Shown one piece after another: positions 8,419 through 16,686 of a DNA stretch of 34,307 nt (the stretch's first letter is position 1; every line of letters starts with the position of its first letter). The notes under the pieces were generated by a model. The model worked only from the letters and a program-made list of their open reading frames with translations. It had not been told where the DNA came from and did not search any database. Where the stretch lies: assembly GCF_002414005.1 (NCBI RefSeq), contig NZ_DHYG01000048.1, forward strand, positions 1 through 34,307, written 5' to 3'. This stretch comes from Psychrobacter sp. UBA5136. Its GTDB lineage: Bacteria; Pseudomonadota; Gammaproteobacteria; Pseudomonadales; Moraxellaceae. A program made the translations under genes and the position numbers.

Positions 8419-9297
8419 TTATTCTTTTTTTAATCCCGCATCGTCTGTTAAATCAAGACCGCGTTCTTCTTTGATTAAAATTTTTGCTAAAAATAAACCG
8501 AGCTCAAATAACAACCACATCGGGATGGCAAGCATCAACATTGACACCCCATCAGGCGGCGTAACAATAGCAGCAACGCCAAAACAGCCGACAATAATAT
8601 AACGGCGTTTGTCTTCTAGGCTCTGAATGGAGACGATACCGACCAATATCAATAGCAAAGTCACCACTGGAATCTCAAAGGTCAGCCCAAATACCATAAA
8701 GAGCTTGAGCGCAAAACTCAAATAACTGTCGATATCGGTCATCGGCAAGACGTTTTGCGGCGCGAACATAATAAAGAATTTTAAAACACCTTTAAGGACG
8801 ATAAAATAAGCAAACGCCACTCCGGCATAAAATAAAAAGATAGAGGACATCAAAACGGGAATAGCGATTTTTTTCTCTTTTTTATATAAACCCGGCGCGA
8901 CAAACGACCAGATTTGATACAAAATATAGGGCATCGCCAGAAAGGCGGCAACAAATATGCTCAGGCGAATCGGCGCCATAAAGTTAGAGGTAATATCGGT
9001 TGCAATCATGGTTGAATTGGCGGGTAACTGGGCAACCAATGGGTCGGATAAGAAGTCATACAATTCGCGCGAAAATCCAACCAAGGCTAAGAATATCACC
9101 AATACTGCGACGCATATCTTAATCAGATGGCGGCGCAGCTCAATCAAATGCTCGGTAATGGGCATATCAGCCGTCGAGCTTAAGATATCGCCAGAGTCAT
9201 CATGCGCAGCCGCATCTGTAGCAGCATCTGTAATAGCATCGATGTCTGAGGTCGTACCTTTTTCTTGACGAGTTTTTTTACGTTTAAATAAACCCAC
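8419..9297 (-). CDS. tatC: Sec-independent protein translocase subunit TatC
   Basis: Core membrane subunit of the twin-arginine pathway, which recognises RR signal peptides with TatB. The 292-residue protein starts its conserved part at ITEHLIELRRHL (47-58, containing the functionally important glutamate) and has six hydrophobic segments. The first 45 residues are a polar, acidic extension with short D-A repeats that most TatC proteins lack. The start is GTG at 9295-9297, overlapping the tatB TAG by one base, with AGGAGAG just upstream, so it is translationally coupled to tatB. No clear terminator is seen between its stop and the helicase gene. Confidence 0.95.
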   Translation of the reverse strand: MGLFKRKKTRQEKGTTSDIDAITDAATDAAAHDDSGDILSSTADMPITEHLIELRRHLIKICVAVLVIFLALVGFSRELYDFLSDPLVAQLPANSTMIATDITSNFMAPIRLSIFVAAFLAMPYILYQIWSFVAPGLYKKEKKIAIPVLMSSIFLFYAGVAFAYFIVLKGVLKFFIMFAPQNVLPMTDIDSYLSFALKLFMVFGLTFEIPVVTLLLILVGIVSIQSLEDKRRYIIVGCFGVAAIVTPPDGVSMLMLAIPMWLLFELGLFLAKILIKEERGLDLTDDAGLKKE

Positions 9298-10010
9298 TAA
9301 TCACTCTCCTGCTGATTGGCAGAAGCCTGGGTGTTTAAAGGATTATCTTCTAAAGAAGTGTCTTCTAAATGGTTGACATGACTGTTTAATAAAATATCGG
9401 CTTTGTGATTTGGCAAATAGGGCGGCGGCGGCAAACGACGCGCTTTATCGTAAGCACCAAGACGAAACCACATGTTTTCCCATGGTTTGGTAGTGATGAT
9501 AAGGGCAGTTTGTTCTGTCACGCTTATAGCGTTATCGTCATGGGCGTCAGCTTTTACATGGTCATGCGATACTTTTGCTAGGTTATTTTGCGAACGATCT
9601 TCATAGCTGTAAGCAAACTCTTTTGGCATAGCAGCTTCACCAGAAGATTGGTCATTAACCATTTTGTCACTGTTACTTTGCTCGTCATCAATCACTGGAT
9701 TATGAGCGGCTTTTAAATGCTGGTTTTGCGAAAATTCAAACTCTTGCATACTGCCGCGCATTTCCGCCATTTCACGGCGCATTTCCGCTTCAGTTTGACG
9801 GATTTTGGCAAGCTCTTTTTGCATTTGCTGGCGTGTTTCAGCCAAGTCAAGCTCAGCTTCGATTTCAGATTGCAAAGTAGTCACCGTGCGGCGAATTTTG
9901 GCATACCACTGCCCAGCCGTACGCGCCGCTTGGGGCAGCTTTTCTGGCCCCAAGACGATTAAGGCGATGACGCCAAACAGCAGTAATTCAGAAAACCCAA
10001 TATCAAACAT
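9297..10010 (-). CDS. tatB: Sec-independent protein translocase subunit TatB
   Basis: Partner of TatC in signal-peptide binding. From ATG 10008-10010 the product begins MFDIGFSELLLFG and shows the VLGPEKLP hinge, a membrane helix at about 5-20 and an amphipathic helix after it, followed by a coiled-coil-like segment (about 45-90) and a long acidic polar tail. At 237 residues it is longer than E. coli TatB (171). A GTG three codons upstream (10017-10019) is in frame, but the ATG matches the family start exactly; neither has a strong ribosome site. It lies 42 bases after tatA and is joined to tatC by a one-base overlap. Confidence 0.93.
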   Translation of the reverse strand: MFDIGFSELLLFGVIALIVLGPEKLPQAARTAGQWYAKIRRTVTTLQSEIEAELDLAETRQQMQKELAKIRQTEAEMRREMAEMRGSMQEFEFSQNQHLKAAHNPVIDDEQSNSDKMVNDQSSGEAAMPKEFAYSYEDRSQNNLAKVSHDHVKADAHDDNAISVTEQTALIITTKPWENMWFRLGAYDKARRLPPPPYLPNHKADILLNSHVNHLEDTSLEDNPLNTQASANQQESD

Positions 10011-10052
10011 AAGCGTCACATATCACTATCTAGAGGCAGCACGCCTTATACC

Positions 10053-10325
10053 TTATAGCTTGTGGCTATCATCGGTAGTGGTAGAGCGAACATCGGCGTC
10101 ATCTACTTTATTAGCTGCCGCACGGTCGGCTGGGTGCGCGTTACCGTCATGATCGAGCACGACTTGCTTTTTTGCATGTTCGGTATTTTCATCTTTCACG
10201 GCATCTTTAAAACCTTTGACTGCGCCGCCCAAATCTTTGCCGGCGTTTCTTAGCTTGGAGGTGCCAAACACGACAACCACCACGACCAATAAAATCAGCC
10301 AATGCGTAATGGAAAAACTACCCAT
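10053..10325 (-). CDS. tatA: Sec-independent protein translocase subunit TatA
   Basis: Small protein that multimerises to form the Tat conduit. The 90 residues start MGSFSITHWLILLVVVVVVFG (membrane helix), then TSKLRNAGKDLGGAVKGFK (hinge and amphipathic helix) and a charged disordered tail, the normal TatA plan. The ATG at 10323-10325 has AAGGATAG upstream. First gene of tatABC; hisIE lies 244 bases upstream on the same strand, the same order as hisI-hisE-tatA-tatB-tatC in Pseudomonas, which supports both assignments. Confidence 0.95.
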   Translation of the reverse strand: MGSFSITHWLILLVVVVVVFGTSKLRNAGKDLGGAVKGFKDAVKDENTEHAKKQVVLDHDGNAHPADRAAANKVDDADVRSTTTDDSHKL

Positions 10326-10569
10326 AATACTATCCTTAGGTCTTGGTTTTTAGTCTTTAAAAGACTTTGAGTGTATAGGAAGTTGCTAGCGTAAACAAAA
10401 AGTAGCGATATCTTATGCAAAATAAAATAGAGCTATATTATACCCTGTCGTTGAGGCAAAAAGGCGAAAGCAACAATAATCAAACAGCGCAACAATCGAA
10501 CACAGAGGCAGTTTGGTTTTTACTACTGCAAGCTGTCAGTTACCTAGCAGACGACCAAATTCAAAAAGT

Positions 10570-11427
10570 CTAGCGCGCCGCTTTTTCGTCAATTCCTGAC
10601 AGACCAAAGCGCCGGCCCAGCTCACTCAATACCGCCTCTGAATCTATGTCAAACCAAGCCAAACCAACTAAGGTATGGAACCAAACATCAGCGACTTCAT
10701 AAATAAGCTCGTGGCGCGCTTCGTCATATTGGGTTTTATCGCTACGTTCATTGCAATTGGCTAAGTCTTTGGCGGCGATGATGCTCTCTGTACTTTCTTC
10801 GCCGATTTTTTCTAGTATTTTATTTAGACCCTTTGCGTATAAGCTTGCTACGTACGAGCTATCGGCATCCGCTTGTTTGCGCTCGGCCAATACCTTATCA
10901 AGTTGCTGCAAAATAGAGTGATTGGTAGAGACATTGTTATTGGTATTAGTGGCATTATTAGTAGCATCGACTGTATTTTTCGATGGCGCTTCATGTACTT
11001 GAGGGGTGACTTTTTCAGTGCCGTTGGCAGGATAAATATCCGCAGGGTCTTTTAACACTTTATCAACCGTTTGCCATTCAGGCGTTTGCCCCGACAAATC
11101 CAAACGCTGATAAAAACAGGACTCGCGGCCAGTATGACAGGCGATACCGCCCGCTTGCGTGACGCTCAGCACAATCACATCAGCGTCGCAGTCCAAACGA
11201 ATATCATGCACGCGCTGGGTATGCCCTGATGATTCGCCTTTATGCCACAACTTGCCGCGCGAGCGCGAAAAATATACCGCCGTTTGGGTTTGTGCGGTCA
11301 ATTGTAGTGATTCGGCGTTCATCCACGCCATCATTAAAATACGCCCTGATTGCAAATCTTGGGCAATTGCAGGAATCAAACCATCAGCATTAAAATTTAC
11401 GGCAGCAAGCCAGGCAGGTAAAGTCAT
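10570..11427 (-). CDS. hisIE: Bifunctional HisI-HisE histidine biosynthesis protein
   Basis: Performs two consecutive steps of histidine synthesis: PR-ATP pyrophosphohydrolase (HisE, C-terminal) and PR-AMP cyclohydrolase (HisI, N-terminal). The HisI half (about 1-115) shows LMMAWMN, YFSRSR, LWHKGESSGHTQ and the metal ligands D79, C80, D81, D83, C97 and C104. The HisE half (about 170-285) shows LNKILEKIGEESTE and HELIYEVADVWFH. Between them, residues 140-170 are a Thr/Asn-rich low-complexity linker, and the protein is about 80 residues longer than E. coli HisI (203). The ATG at 11425-11427 has no strong ribosome site. It diverges from rpmI. Confidence 0.94.
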   Translation of the reverse strand: MTLPAWLAAVNFNADGLIPAIAQDLQSGRILMMAWMNAESLQLTAQTQTAVYFSRSRGKLWHKGESSGHTQRVHDIRLDCDADVIVLSVTQAGGIACHTGRESCFYQRLDLSGQTPEWQTVDKVLKDPADIYPANGTEKVTPQVHEAPSKNTVDATNNATNTNNNVSTNHSILQQLDKVLAERKQADADSSYVASLYAKGLNKILEKIGEESTESIIAAKDLANCNERSDKTQYDEARHELIYEVADVWFHTLVGLAWFDIDSEAVLSELGRRFGLSGIDEKAAR

Positions 11428-11773
11428 AATCTATCTGTCGTCTTAAAAGGAGGAATTAGAAGGTGATAAAAAGGATTAAAAGTCGCGCGCAAACGCTACT
11501 TAAACACAGCTTAGACCGACATTCAATAGCTTAAATCAGGAAATAGAGCACAATTATAGCAAGAGGACGTTTTTGGTCGCATTTATTTAAGAGCGATTCA
11601 CCGACCATAGCAAAGTAGGATTAAAACTTTCCTTGGCAAAACAGCGCGCTATCTGCTAAAATAGCGCCTCCCACCTCGAGGCAAATAGCCGTTTAGTGCT
11701 TGTTTTTAAAGCCACTATTCGTAATCAACTATTTGACGACCAGGTTCTATCAAAGACAAAGAGGCAAATCATC
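11428..11773. other. Divergent intergenic region hisIE / rpmI
   Basis: About 345 bases with no convincing gene. It holds the predicted rpmI promoter (11633-11662) and a leader of roughly 100 bases for rpmI-rplT. In E. coli the L20 repressor acts on rpmI translation through the leader RNA; I cannot confirm the pseudoknot by eye. infC, which often precedes rpmI, is not here. A GTG at 11696 opens a 26-codon in-frame extension of L35 that I do not accept. Confidence 0.5.
11633..11662 (+). promoter_or_regulatory. Predicted sigma-70 promoter of rpmI-rplT
   Basis: TTGGCA (11633-11638) and TAAAAT (11657-11662), 18 bases apart, five of six consensus matches in each box. Transcription would begin near 11669, about 105 bases before the rpmI ATG. 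Confidence 0.5.
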
Positions 11774-11971
11774 ATGAAAATTAAGATGAAAACCAGAAGC
11801 GGCGCCGCTAAACGCTTCAAAAGAACAGCGAACGGCTTTAAGCGTAAGCAAGCATTTAAAAGCCATATCTTGACCAAGAAATCAGCTAAGCGTATCCGCC
11901 AGTTGCGTGGTTTAAAGATGGTGGACAAGTCTGACGAAGCAGCAGTTCGTCGTATGTGCCCATACATCTAA
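11774..11971 (+). CDS. rpmI: 50S ribosomal protein L35
   Basis: Small basic large-subunit protein of 65 residues, the standard length: MKIKMKTRSGAAKRFKRTA at the start and RQLRG with a RRMCPYI end. ATG at 11774-11776, with AGAGG at 11759-11763 as a rather distant ribosome site. The frame stays open upstream to a GTG at 11696, but that extension is not part of L35. It is followed by rplT 131 bases later, presumably in one transcript and under L20 feedback as in other bacteria (known for the family, not shown here). Confidence 0.96.
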   Translation: MKIKMKTRSGAAKRFKRTANGFKRKQAFKSHILTKKSAKRIRQLRGLKMVDKSDEAAVRRMCPYI

Positions 11972-12102
11972 TACCTATTGTCATCTGTATTTGATTTGGT
12001 CTTACCCGATTAAAAATATTTGACTTTGCAATTTGATAACGATGTCTACCATTTAAAGACATCGTGATTCGTCTAATAATGATTAAAATCTTGGAGTAAT
12101 TT

Positions 12103-12459
12103 ATGGCCCGTGTAAAACGTGGTGTACAGGCAAATCGCCGTCACAAAAAAATCTTAAAGCGCGCAAAAGGCTACTACGGTGCCCGTTCACGTGTTTATCG
12201 CGTAGCGGTACAGGCAGTGACCAAAGCTGGTCAATATGCATATCGTGACCGTCGCAACAAAAAACGTACTTTCCGTCGTCTTTGGATCGCACGTATCAAT
12301 GCTGGTGCACGCTTAAACGGCTTAAGCTATAGCCGCCTTATCAATGGCTTGAAAAAAGCAAACATCGCCATCGATCGTCGCGTACTTGCTGACATCGCTA
12401 TGCATGATGCAGCGACTTTCACCGCCTTGGTTGAAAAAGCAAAAGCGGAATTGGCCTAA
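12103..12459 (+). CDS. rplT: 50S ribosomal protein L20
   Basis: Large-subunit assembly protein and, in E. coli, the translational repressor of its own operon. The 118 residues match the family length and pattern: MARVKRGVQANRRHKKILKR, then GYYGARSRVYR, YRDRRNKKR and WIARINAGAR. ATG at 12103 with TTGGAG eight bases upstream. A strong terminator follows at 12548-12575, so pheST is transcribed separately. Confidence 0.98.
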   Translation: MARVKRGVQANRRHKKILKRAKGYYGARSRVYRVAVQAVTKAGQYAYRDRRNKKRTFRRLWIARINAGARLNGLSYSRLINGLKKANIAIDRRVLADIAMHDAATFTALVEKAKAELA

Positions 12460-12547
12460 ATATTAACCATCCTTTAAATTTTCAGCTTGTTTAAGTGACT
12501 GTTTAAATGGATAGGACTGATATTGATTAATAGTACGATATTAATAA

Positions 12548-12575
12548 AAGCTACCGCTGGTCGGTGGCTTTTTTT
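12548..12575 (+). terminator. Intrinsic terminator after rplT
   Basis: Stem AAGCTACCG (12548-12556) with CGGTGGCTT (12562-12570), one G-U pair, five-base loop, followed directly by a T-run. Closes the rpmI-rplT operon. Confidence 0.85.
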
Positions 12576-12886
12576 ATAGTAAAGTTTTCTTATAGTAAAT
12601 AGTTTTATTGTTCGTTTTATCAAAGATAAACTGCAGCATGCTTTTTACACCCTTGCACTTTTTATGGTCTAAAATTATCATTTAAAGTTGTGTTTAATAA
12701 AGTCACTGACTAATAAAGTTATTGTCTAATAAAGCCACTACCTAATAAATCCTTTGTCTAAATATTCAAGCCATTTCTATCATCCGCCTTTATATTAAAT
12801 GAAATGATTTGCAATATTTGGTCAAATCCCTACAATTACAAATCACTATCATTAATAGTCCGTTTAAATCAGGAAGAATGCGTCTT
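12576..12886 (+). other. pheS upstream region
   Basis: About 310 bases after the rplT terminator. It holds the 16-bp tandem repeats (12695-12758) and a 28-codon open frame from ATG 12804 that ends with TGA overlapping the pheS ATG (ATGA). That frame has no ribosome site and no phenylalanine codons, so it does not look like the PheM-type attenuator peptide of E. coli. I could not identify a convincing promoter. Confidence 0.45.
12695..12758 (+). repeat. Four tandem 16-bp units upstream of pheS
   Basis: Four head-to-tail units start at 12695, 12711, 12727 and 12743. All open with TAATAAA and share a partly conserved tail (GTCACTGAC, GTTATTGTC, GCCACTACC, TCCTTTGTC). Unit length is exactly 16 each time, with no spacers. 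They lie between the rplT terminator and pheS, so in the pheST promoter or leader. Confidence 0.85.
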
Positions 12887-13942
12887 ATGACTACCCCTGC
12901 TGCTACCACCGATTTGTCGGCGCTACCGACCTTGTCCTCAGAGCTAAGCGAGCTTAATGAAGCTCAGCTAAACGATTTCGCCAGCGCTGCTGAAGCGTTA
13001 ATCCTACAAGTAACCGATGCACGTGCGCTGCAAGATCTGCGCGTGCAGCTGACGGGCAAAAAAAGCGCGCTGACCGGCTGGTCAAAGCAGATGGGTAAGC
13101 TTAGCGGCGATGACAAAAAAACCTACGGTGGCTGGTTGCACGAGGTGCGTAGCCGTATTCAAGAGGCGTTGACCGCTCAGCAGCAAGAGCTCGAAGTGGC
13201 TGCACTAAATGCCAAGCTTGAAGCCGAGAGTATTGATATCACTTTGCCTGCGCGCGGTGGCCAAAAAGGTCATTTGCATCCTATCACCATGATTACCCAG
13301 CGTATGCAGCAGTATTTTATCCAAGCGGGCTTTAATGTCGCCACTGGCCCTGAGGTTGAAAGCGACTATTATAACTTTGAAGCGCTTAATATCCCGTCGC
13401 ATCACCCAGCACGGGCGATGCACGATACCTTTTATTTTGATGCGCACTATCTACTACGTACGCACACCAGCCCCGTGCAAATTCGTACCATGGAAAAAAA
13501 CGAACCGCCAATTCGTATCATTTGCCCAGGCCGCGTTTACCGCAATGACTCAGACCAAACGCATTCGCCGATGTTCCATCAGCTAGAGGGCTTAATGGTG
13601 ACTGAGTCGAGCACCTTTGCCGAGCTAAAAGGTTTGATTAGCGAGTTTCTAGAAGCGTTTTTTGCTAAAGAATTAACGGTACGCTTTCGCCCGTCATTTT
13701 TCCCGTTTACCGAGCCGTCAGCCGAAGTCGATATCTTAGATGATAATGGTAAATGGCTAGAAGTCATGGGCTGCGGCATGGTACACCCACAAGTGCTGAC
13801 CAACTGCGGTATTGATAGCGATAAATATACTGGCTTTGCCTTTGGTATGGGGATTGAGCGTTTTGCGATGCTGTATTACGGTATCGATGACTTGCGCCTG
13901 TTTTTCCAGAACGACGTACGCTTTTTAAAACAGTTTGGCTAG
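12887..13942 (+). CDS. pheS: Phenylalanyl-tRNA synthetase alpha subunit
   Basis: Catalytic subunit of the class II (alpha-beta)2 enzyme that charges tRNA-Phe. The 351-residue product has an N-terminal coiled-coil arm (about 15-115), RGGQKGHLHPI (123-133), motif 2 around PGRVYRNDSDQTHSPMFHQ (214-232), FRPSFFPFTEPSAEVD (267-282) and motif 3 GMGIERFAM (320-328). The frame opens at a TTG (12809) and an ATG (12878), but only the ATG at 12887 sits at a suitable distance (10 bases) from AGGAAG at 12871-12876. It is somewhat longer than E. coli PheS (327), mostly at the N-terminus. pheT follows 68 bases later. Confidence 0.96.
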   Translation: MTTPAATTDLSALPTLSSELSELNEAQLNDFASAAEALILQVTDARALQDLRVQLTGKKSALTGWSKQMGKLSGDDKKTYGGWLHEVRSRIQEALTAQQQELEVAALNAKLEAESIDITLPARGGQKGHLHPITMITQRMQQYFIQAGFNVATGPEVESDYYNFEALNIPSHHPARAMHDTFYFDAHYLLRTHTSPVQIRTMEKNEPPIRIICPGRVYRNDSDQTHSPMFHQLEGLMVTESSTFAELKGLISEFLEAFFAKELTVRFRPSFFPFTEPSAEVDILDDNGKWLEVMGCGMVHPQVLTNCGIDSDKYTGFAFGMGIERFAMLYYGIDDLRLFFQNDVRFLKQFG

Positions 13943-14010
13943 ATGGTCGTTATTAATACGTCACCCTTTATTCTAAAATCTTTATTATAAAATTCTGATC
14001 CGAGATATTT

Positions 14011-16437
14011 ATGAAAATTAGCGAACAGTGGCTACGTCAATGGGTAAACCCCAACAATAGCAGTGAGCAATTGGCCGAACAGTTAACCATGGCGGGGCTT
14101 GAGATTGACGATCGCTTTGCAGTTGCCCGTGCTTTTAGTGGTGTGGTTGTCGGCGAAGTCATCAGCGTCGAGCAGCATCCAGATGCCGATAAACTGCGTG
14201 TTACGCAGGTAAATATTGGAGAAGTTGAGCCATTACAAATCGTCTGCGGTGCGCCAAATGTGACGGTCGGTATGAAAGCGCCTGTTGCCACCGTTGGTGC
14301 GGTGTTGCCAAGCGATGATGTCAGTGACGGTAAAGCGGGCTTTAAAATCAAAAAAAGTAAGCTACGCGGCGTTGCCTCAAACGGTATGCTGTGCGGCGCG
14401 TCTGAGATTGATTTAACCGATAGCATCGATGGGCTGCTTGAGCTGCCAGCTGATGCGCCAGTTGGCGTGGATATTCGTGAGTATTTAGGTTTAGACAATC
14501 AAATACTAGATATCTCCATCACGCCAAACCGCGGCGATTGCTTTAGCGTACGCGGTATTGCCCGTGAGATATCAGTCATTAACGATTTACCGATGCAGCA
14601 GCCTAAGATTCCTGCCAATGTTGCTATTACTGCTAACGATGCCGACACTACGACGCCAGCCGTAACCGTAGACGCAGTCGAGGCTTGTCCGCGTTATTTG
14701 CTGCAATCGATTAGCAATATTGATCGCAGTATTGATACGCCAAAATGGATGACTGATGCACTGGTGCAGTCAGGACTGCGCTCGCACAACTTCTTGGTTG
14801 ATGTGACTAATTACGTGTTGATGGAGCTTGGCCAGCCGCTACATGCGTTTGATGCCGATACCATCGTTGGCGATATCGTTGTGCGTTTGGCGCAGCCTGA
14901 AGAAACCATTACCTTACTAAATGAGCAAACCATTAGCTTAATGGGCGATGAATTGGTCATTGCTGATGAGCAAGGTGCGCTTGCGTTAGCGGGTATCATG
15001 GGCGGTCAGCGCAGTAGTGTGACTGACAGCACGACTAGTATTGTGCTTGAAAGTGCCTTTTTTAATCCATTGGCCATCGCGGCGCGCGCCCGCCGTTTTG
15101 GTTTGCATACCGATGCATCACAACGTTTTGAGCGCGGCGTCGACTTTGAATTACCAGAGCTAGCACTGGCGCGTGCTGTTGATTTGATTACCAGCGTCAC
15201 GAATTCGCAAGCAGGACAAATTGTTAAAGTAGAAAATCGCCAGTACTTGCCAGCCCGTACGTCCATTACCTTACCAATCGCGAAGGTTCGTGATGTCATC
15301 GGTATTGAGATTGAGCCAGCAGTGATGGTGCGCATCCTAACTCAGTTAGGGTTTAAAGTGGAGCAGCAAACAGATAGCTTGATTTGCACGCCGCCATCGT
15401 ATCGCTTTGATATGAGCATCCGCGAGGACTTGATTGAAGAGATTGCGCGTATCTACGGCTATGACAATATCCCAAGCGTATTACCGCACTTGCAAGTCAG
15501 CATGGATTATGACGATACGGCGGATTTGACGCATGAGCTAAAGCTCGCACTGGTCAATAACGGTTATATGGAAGCGATTAGCTTTAGCTTTAGCGATGCA
15601 AAAATAGAAGCCTTGCTTGATGATAAAGCGCTTGGTGAAGTGTTGGCATTAGCCAATCCTATCTCTAGTGATTTGGCGGTAATGCGCCGCACATTGCTGT
15701 CAAGCTTACTGCCTTGTGTGCAATATAACTTAAACCGTCAGCAGCCGCGCGTACGTTTTTTTGAGACAGGTCTAAGCTTTGTTGGACAAAGTATTAGCGA
15801 GCTGGTACAAACGCCAAGTATTGCGTTAGTAGCGGTCGGCGATGTTTGGGATGAGCAAGCGTATCAAAACCGTGCGCTAGATTTTTATGACCTTAAGCAT
15901 GATATTGAGCAGCTACTTCCTGACCAAATTAAGCGTTCGCGTATTCGCTATGAGCGTAGCGAGCTGGCTTTCTTGCATCCGGGCCAAAGCGCTAAGCTAT
16001 ATATCGATGACGCCTATGTCGGTTGGTTGGGTCAACTGCATCCAAGTACCGCTAAACAGTTAGATTTGCCCGCTACTTGGGTCGCCCAGTTATCACTCGC
16101 GCCGCTACTGACGCTCATGCGTGAGCAGCATGCGATTACGACACCAAGCAAGTTCCCGCACGTACGCCGCGACATTGCCATCTTGGTCGACTCTAATATC
16201 AGCTTGCAGACGTTAGAGTCAACGATTCGTGCAGCTGCAGGTGAGCTGCTAACGGACGTATGGCTGTTCGATGTTTATCAAGGCGACAAAGTCCCGACCG
16301 GTCAGCGCTCTCTAGCTTTTGCTTTAATATGGCAAGACCAAGCGCAGACGTTATCTGATGAAGCGGTAAAAGCGGCAACGGATAAGGTCGTGCAAGCGCT
16401 CACCGAGCAGCACGCCGCCCAGCTGCGTGACAGCTAA
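14011..16437 (+). CDS. pheT: Phenylalanyl-tRNA synthetase beta subunit
   Basis: Editing and tRNA-binding subunit of PheRS. At 808 residues it is the usual full length. The N-terminal EMAP-type tRNA-binding fold spans about 39-150 with HPDADKLRV at 56-64; the B3/B4 editing region follows in the middle; a B5 segment ends with the EDLIEEIARIYGYDNIP motif near 472-488; and the C-terminal anticodon-binding FDX-ACB domain starts at KFPHVRRDIA (about 714) and runs to the end. The ATG at 14011 has only a weak GAGA upstream, consistent with coupling to pheS. ihfA follows 249 bases later behind its own promoter. Confidence 0.97.
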   Translation: MKISEQWLRQWVNPNNSSEQLAEQLTMAGLEIDDRFAVARAFSGVVVGEVISVEQHPDADKLRVTQVNIGEVEPLQIVCGAPNVTVGMKAPVATVGAVLPSDDVSDGKAGFKIKKSKLRGVASNGMLCGASEIDLTDSIDGLLELPADAPVGVDIREYLGLDNQILDISITPNRGDCFSVRGIAREISVINDLPMQQPKIPANVAITANDADTTTPAVTVDAVEACPRYLLQSISNIDRSIDTPKWMTDALVQSGLRSHNFLVDVTNYVLMELGQPLHAFDADTIVGDIVVRLAQPEETITLLNEQTISLMGDELVIADEQGALALAGIMGGQRSSVTDSTTSIVLESAFFNPLAIAARARRFGLHTDASQRFERGVDFELPELALARAVDLITSVTNSQAGQIVKVENRQYLPARTSITLPIAKVRDVIGIEIEPAVMVRILTQLGFKVEQQTDSLICTPPSYRFDMSIREDLIEEIARIYGYDNIPSVLPHLQVSMDYDDTADLTHELKLALVNNGYMEAISFSFSDAKIEALLDDKALGEVLALANPISSDLAVMRRTLLSSLLPCVQYNLNRQQPRVRFFETGLSFVGQSISELVQTPSIALVAVGDVWDEQAYQNRALDFYDLKHDIEQLLPDQIKRSRIRYERSELAFLHPGQSAKLYIDDAYVGWLGQLHPSTAKQLDLPATWVAQLSLAPLLTLMREQHAITTPSKFPHVRRDIAILVDSNISLQTLESTIRAAAGELLTDVWLFDVYQGDKVPTGQRSLAFALIWQDQAQTLSDEAVKAATDKVVQALTEQHAAQLRDS

Positions 16438-16588
16438 AACGTCAATATAAAAACCTAAAACGCTCTATGGTCTCGTCAAGTGCGGGACTATGGTGCTTTG
16501 CTATTTATAAAAATAATTATTTTATAGTAAATACTATTCATAAAATAACTTAAGTGGTTATTAATAAAGGATTTTAATGCAGACTTTA

Positions 16589-16617
16589 TTAAAAAGATGG
16601 CAAAAAACCTTTATAAT
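16589..16617 (+). promoter_or_regulatory. Predicted sigma-70 promoter of ihfA
   Basis: TTAAAA (16589-16594) and a perfect TATAAT (16612-16617) with 17-base spacing. Transcription would start near 16624, giving a leader of about 60 bases before the ihfA start. It lies just after the AT-rich palindromes at 16506-16537. Confidence 0.5.
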
Positions 16618-16686
16618 AGCTGACATTAATCCTCATACCGCTAAACCATGATATTTGACATCACGACATAGCATAGGAGTCGTACT

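Noticed and set aside
11696..11773. In-frame GTG extension of L35
   Set aside because: L35 begins at MKIKMKT; the extension lies in the leader and matches nothing in the family.
12695..12758. Possible CRISPR-like array
   Set aside because: The 16-bp units are directly adjacent, with no unique spacers, and no cas genes are present.
12804..12890. PheM-like attenuator peptide before pheS
   Set aside because: The frame contains no Phe codons and no terminator/antiterminator hairpin with a T-run follows it before pheS.
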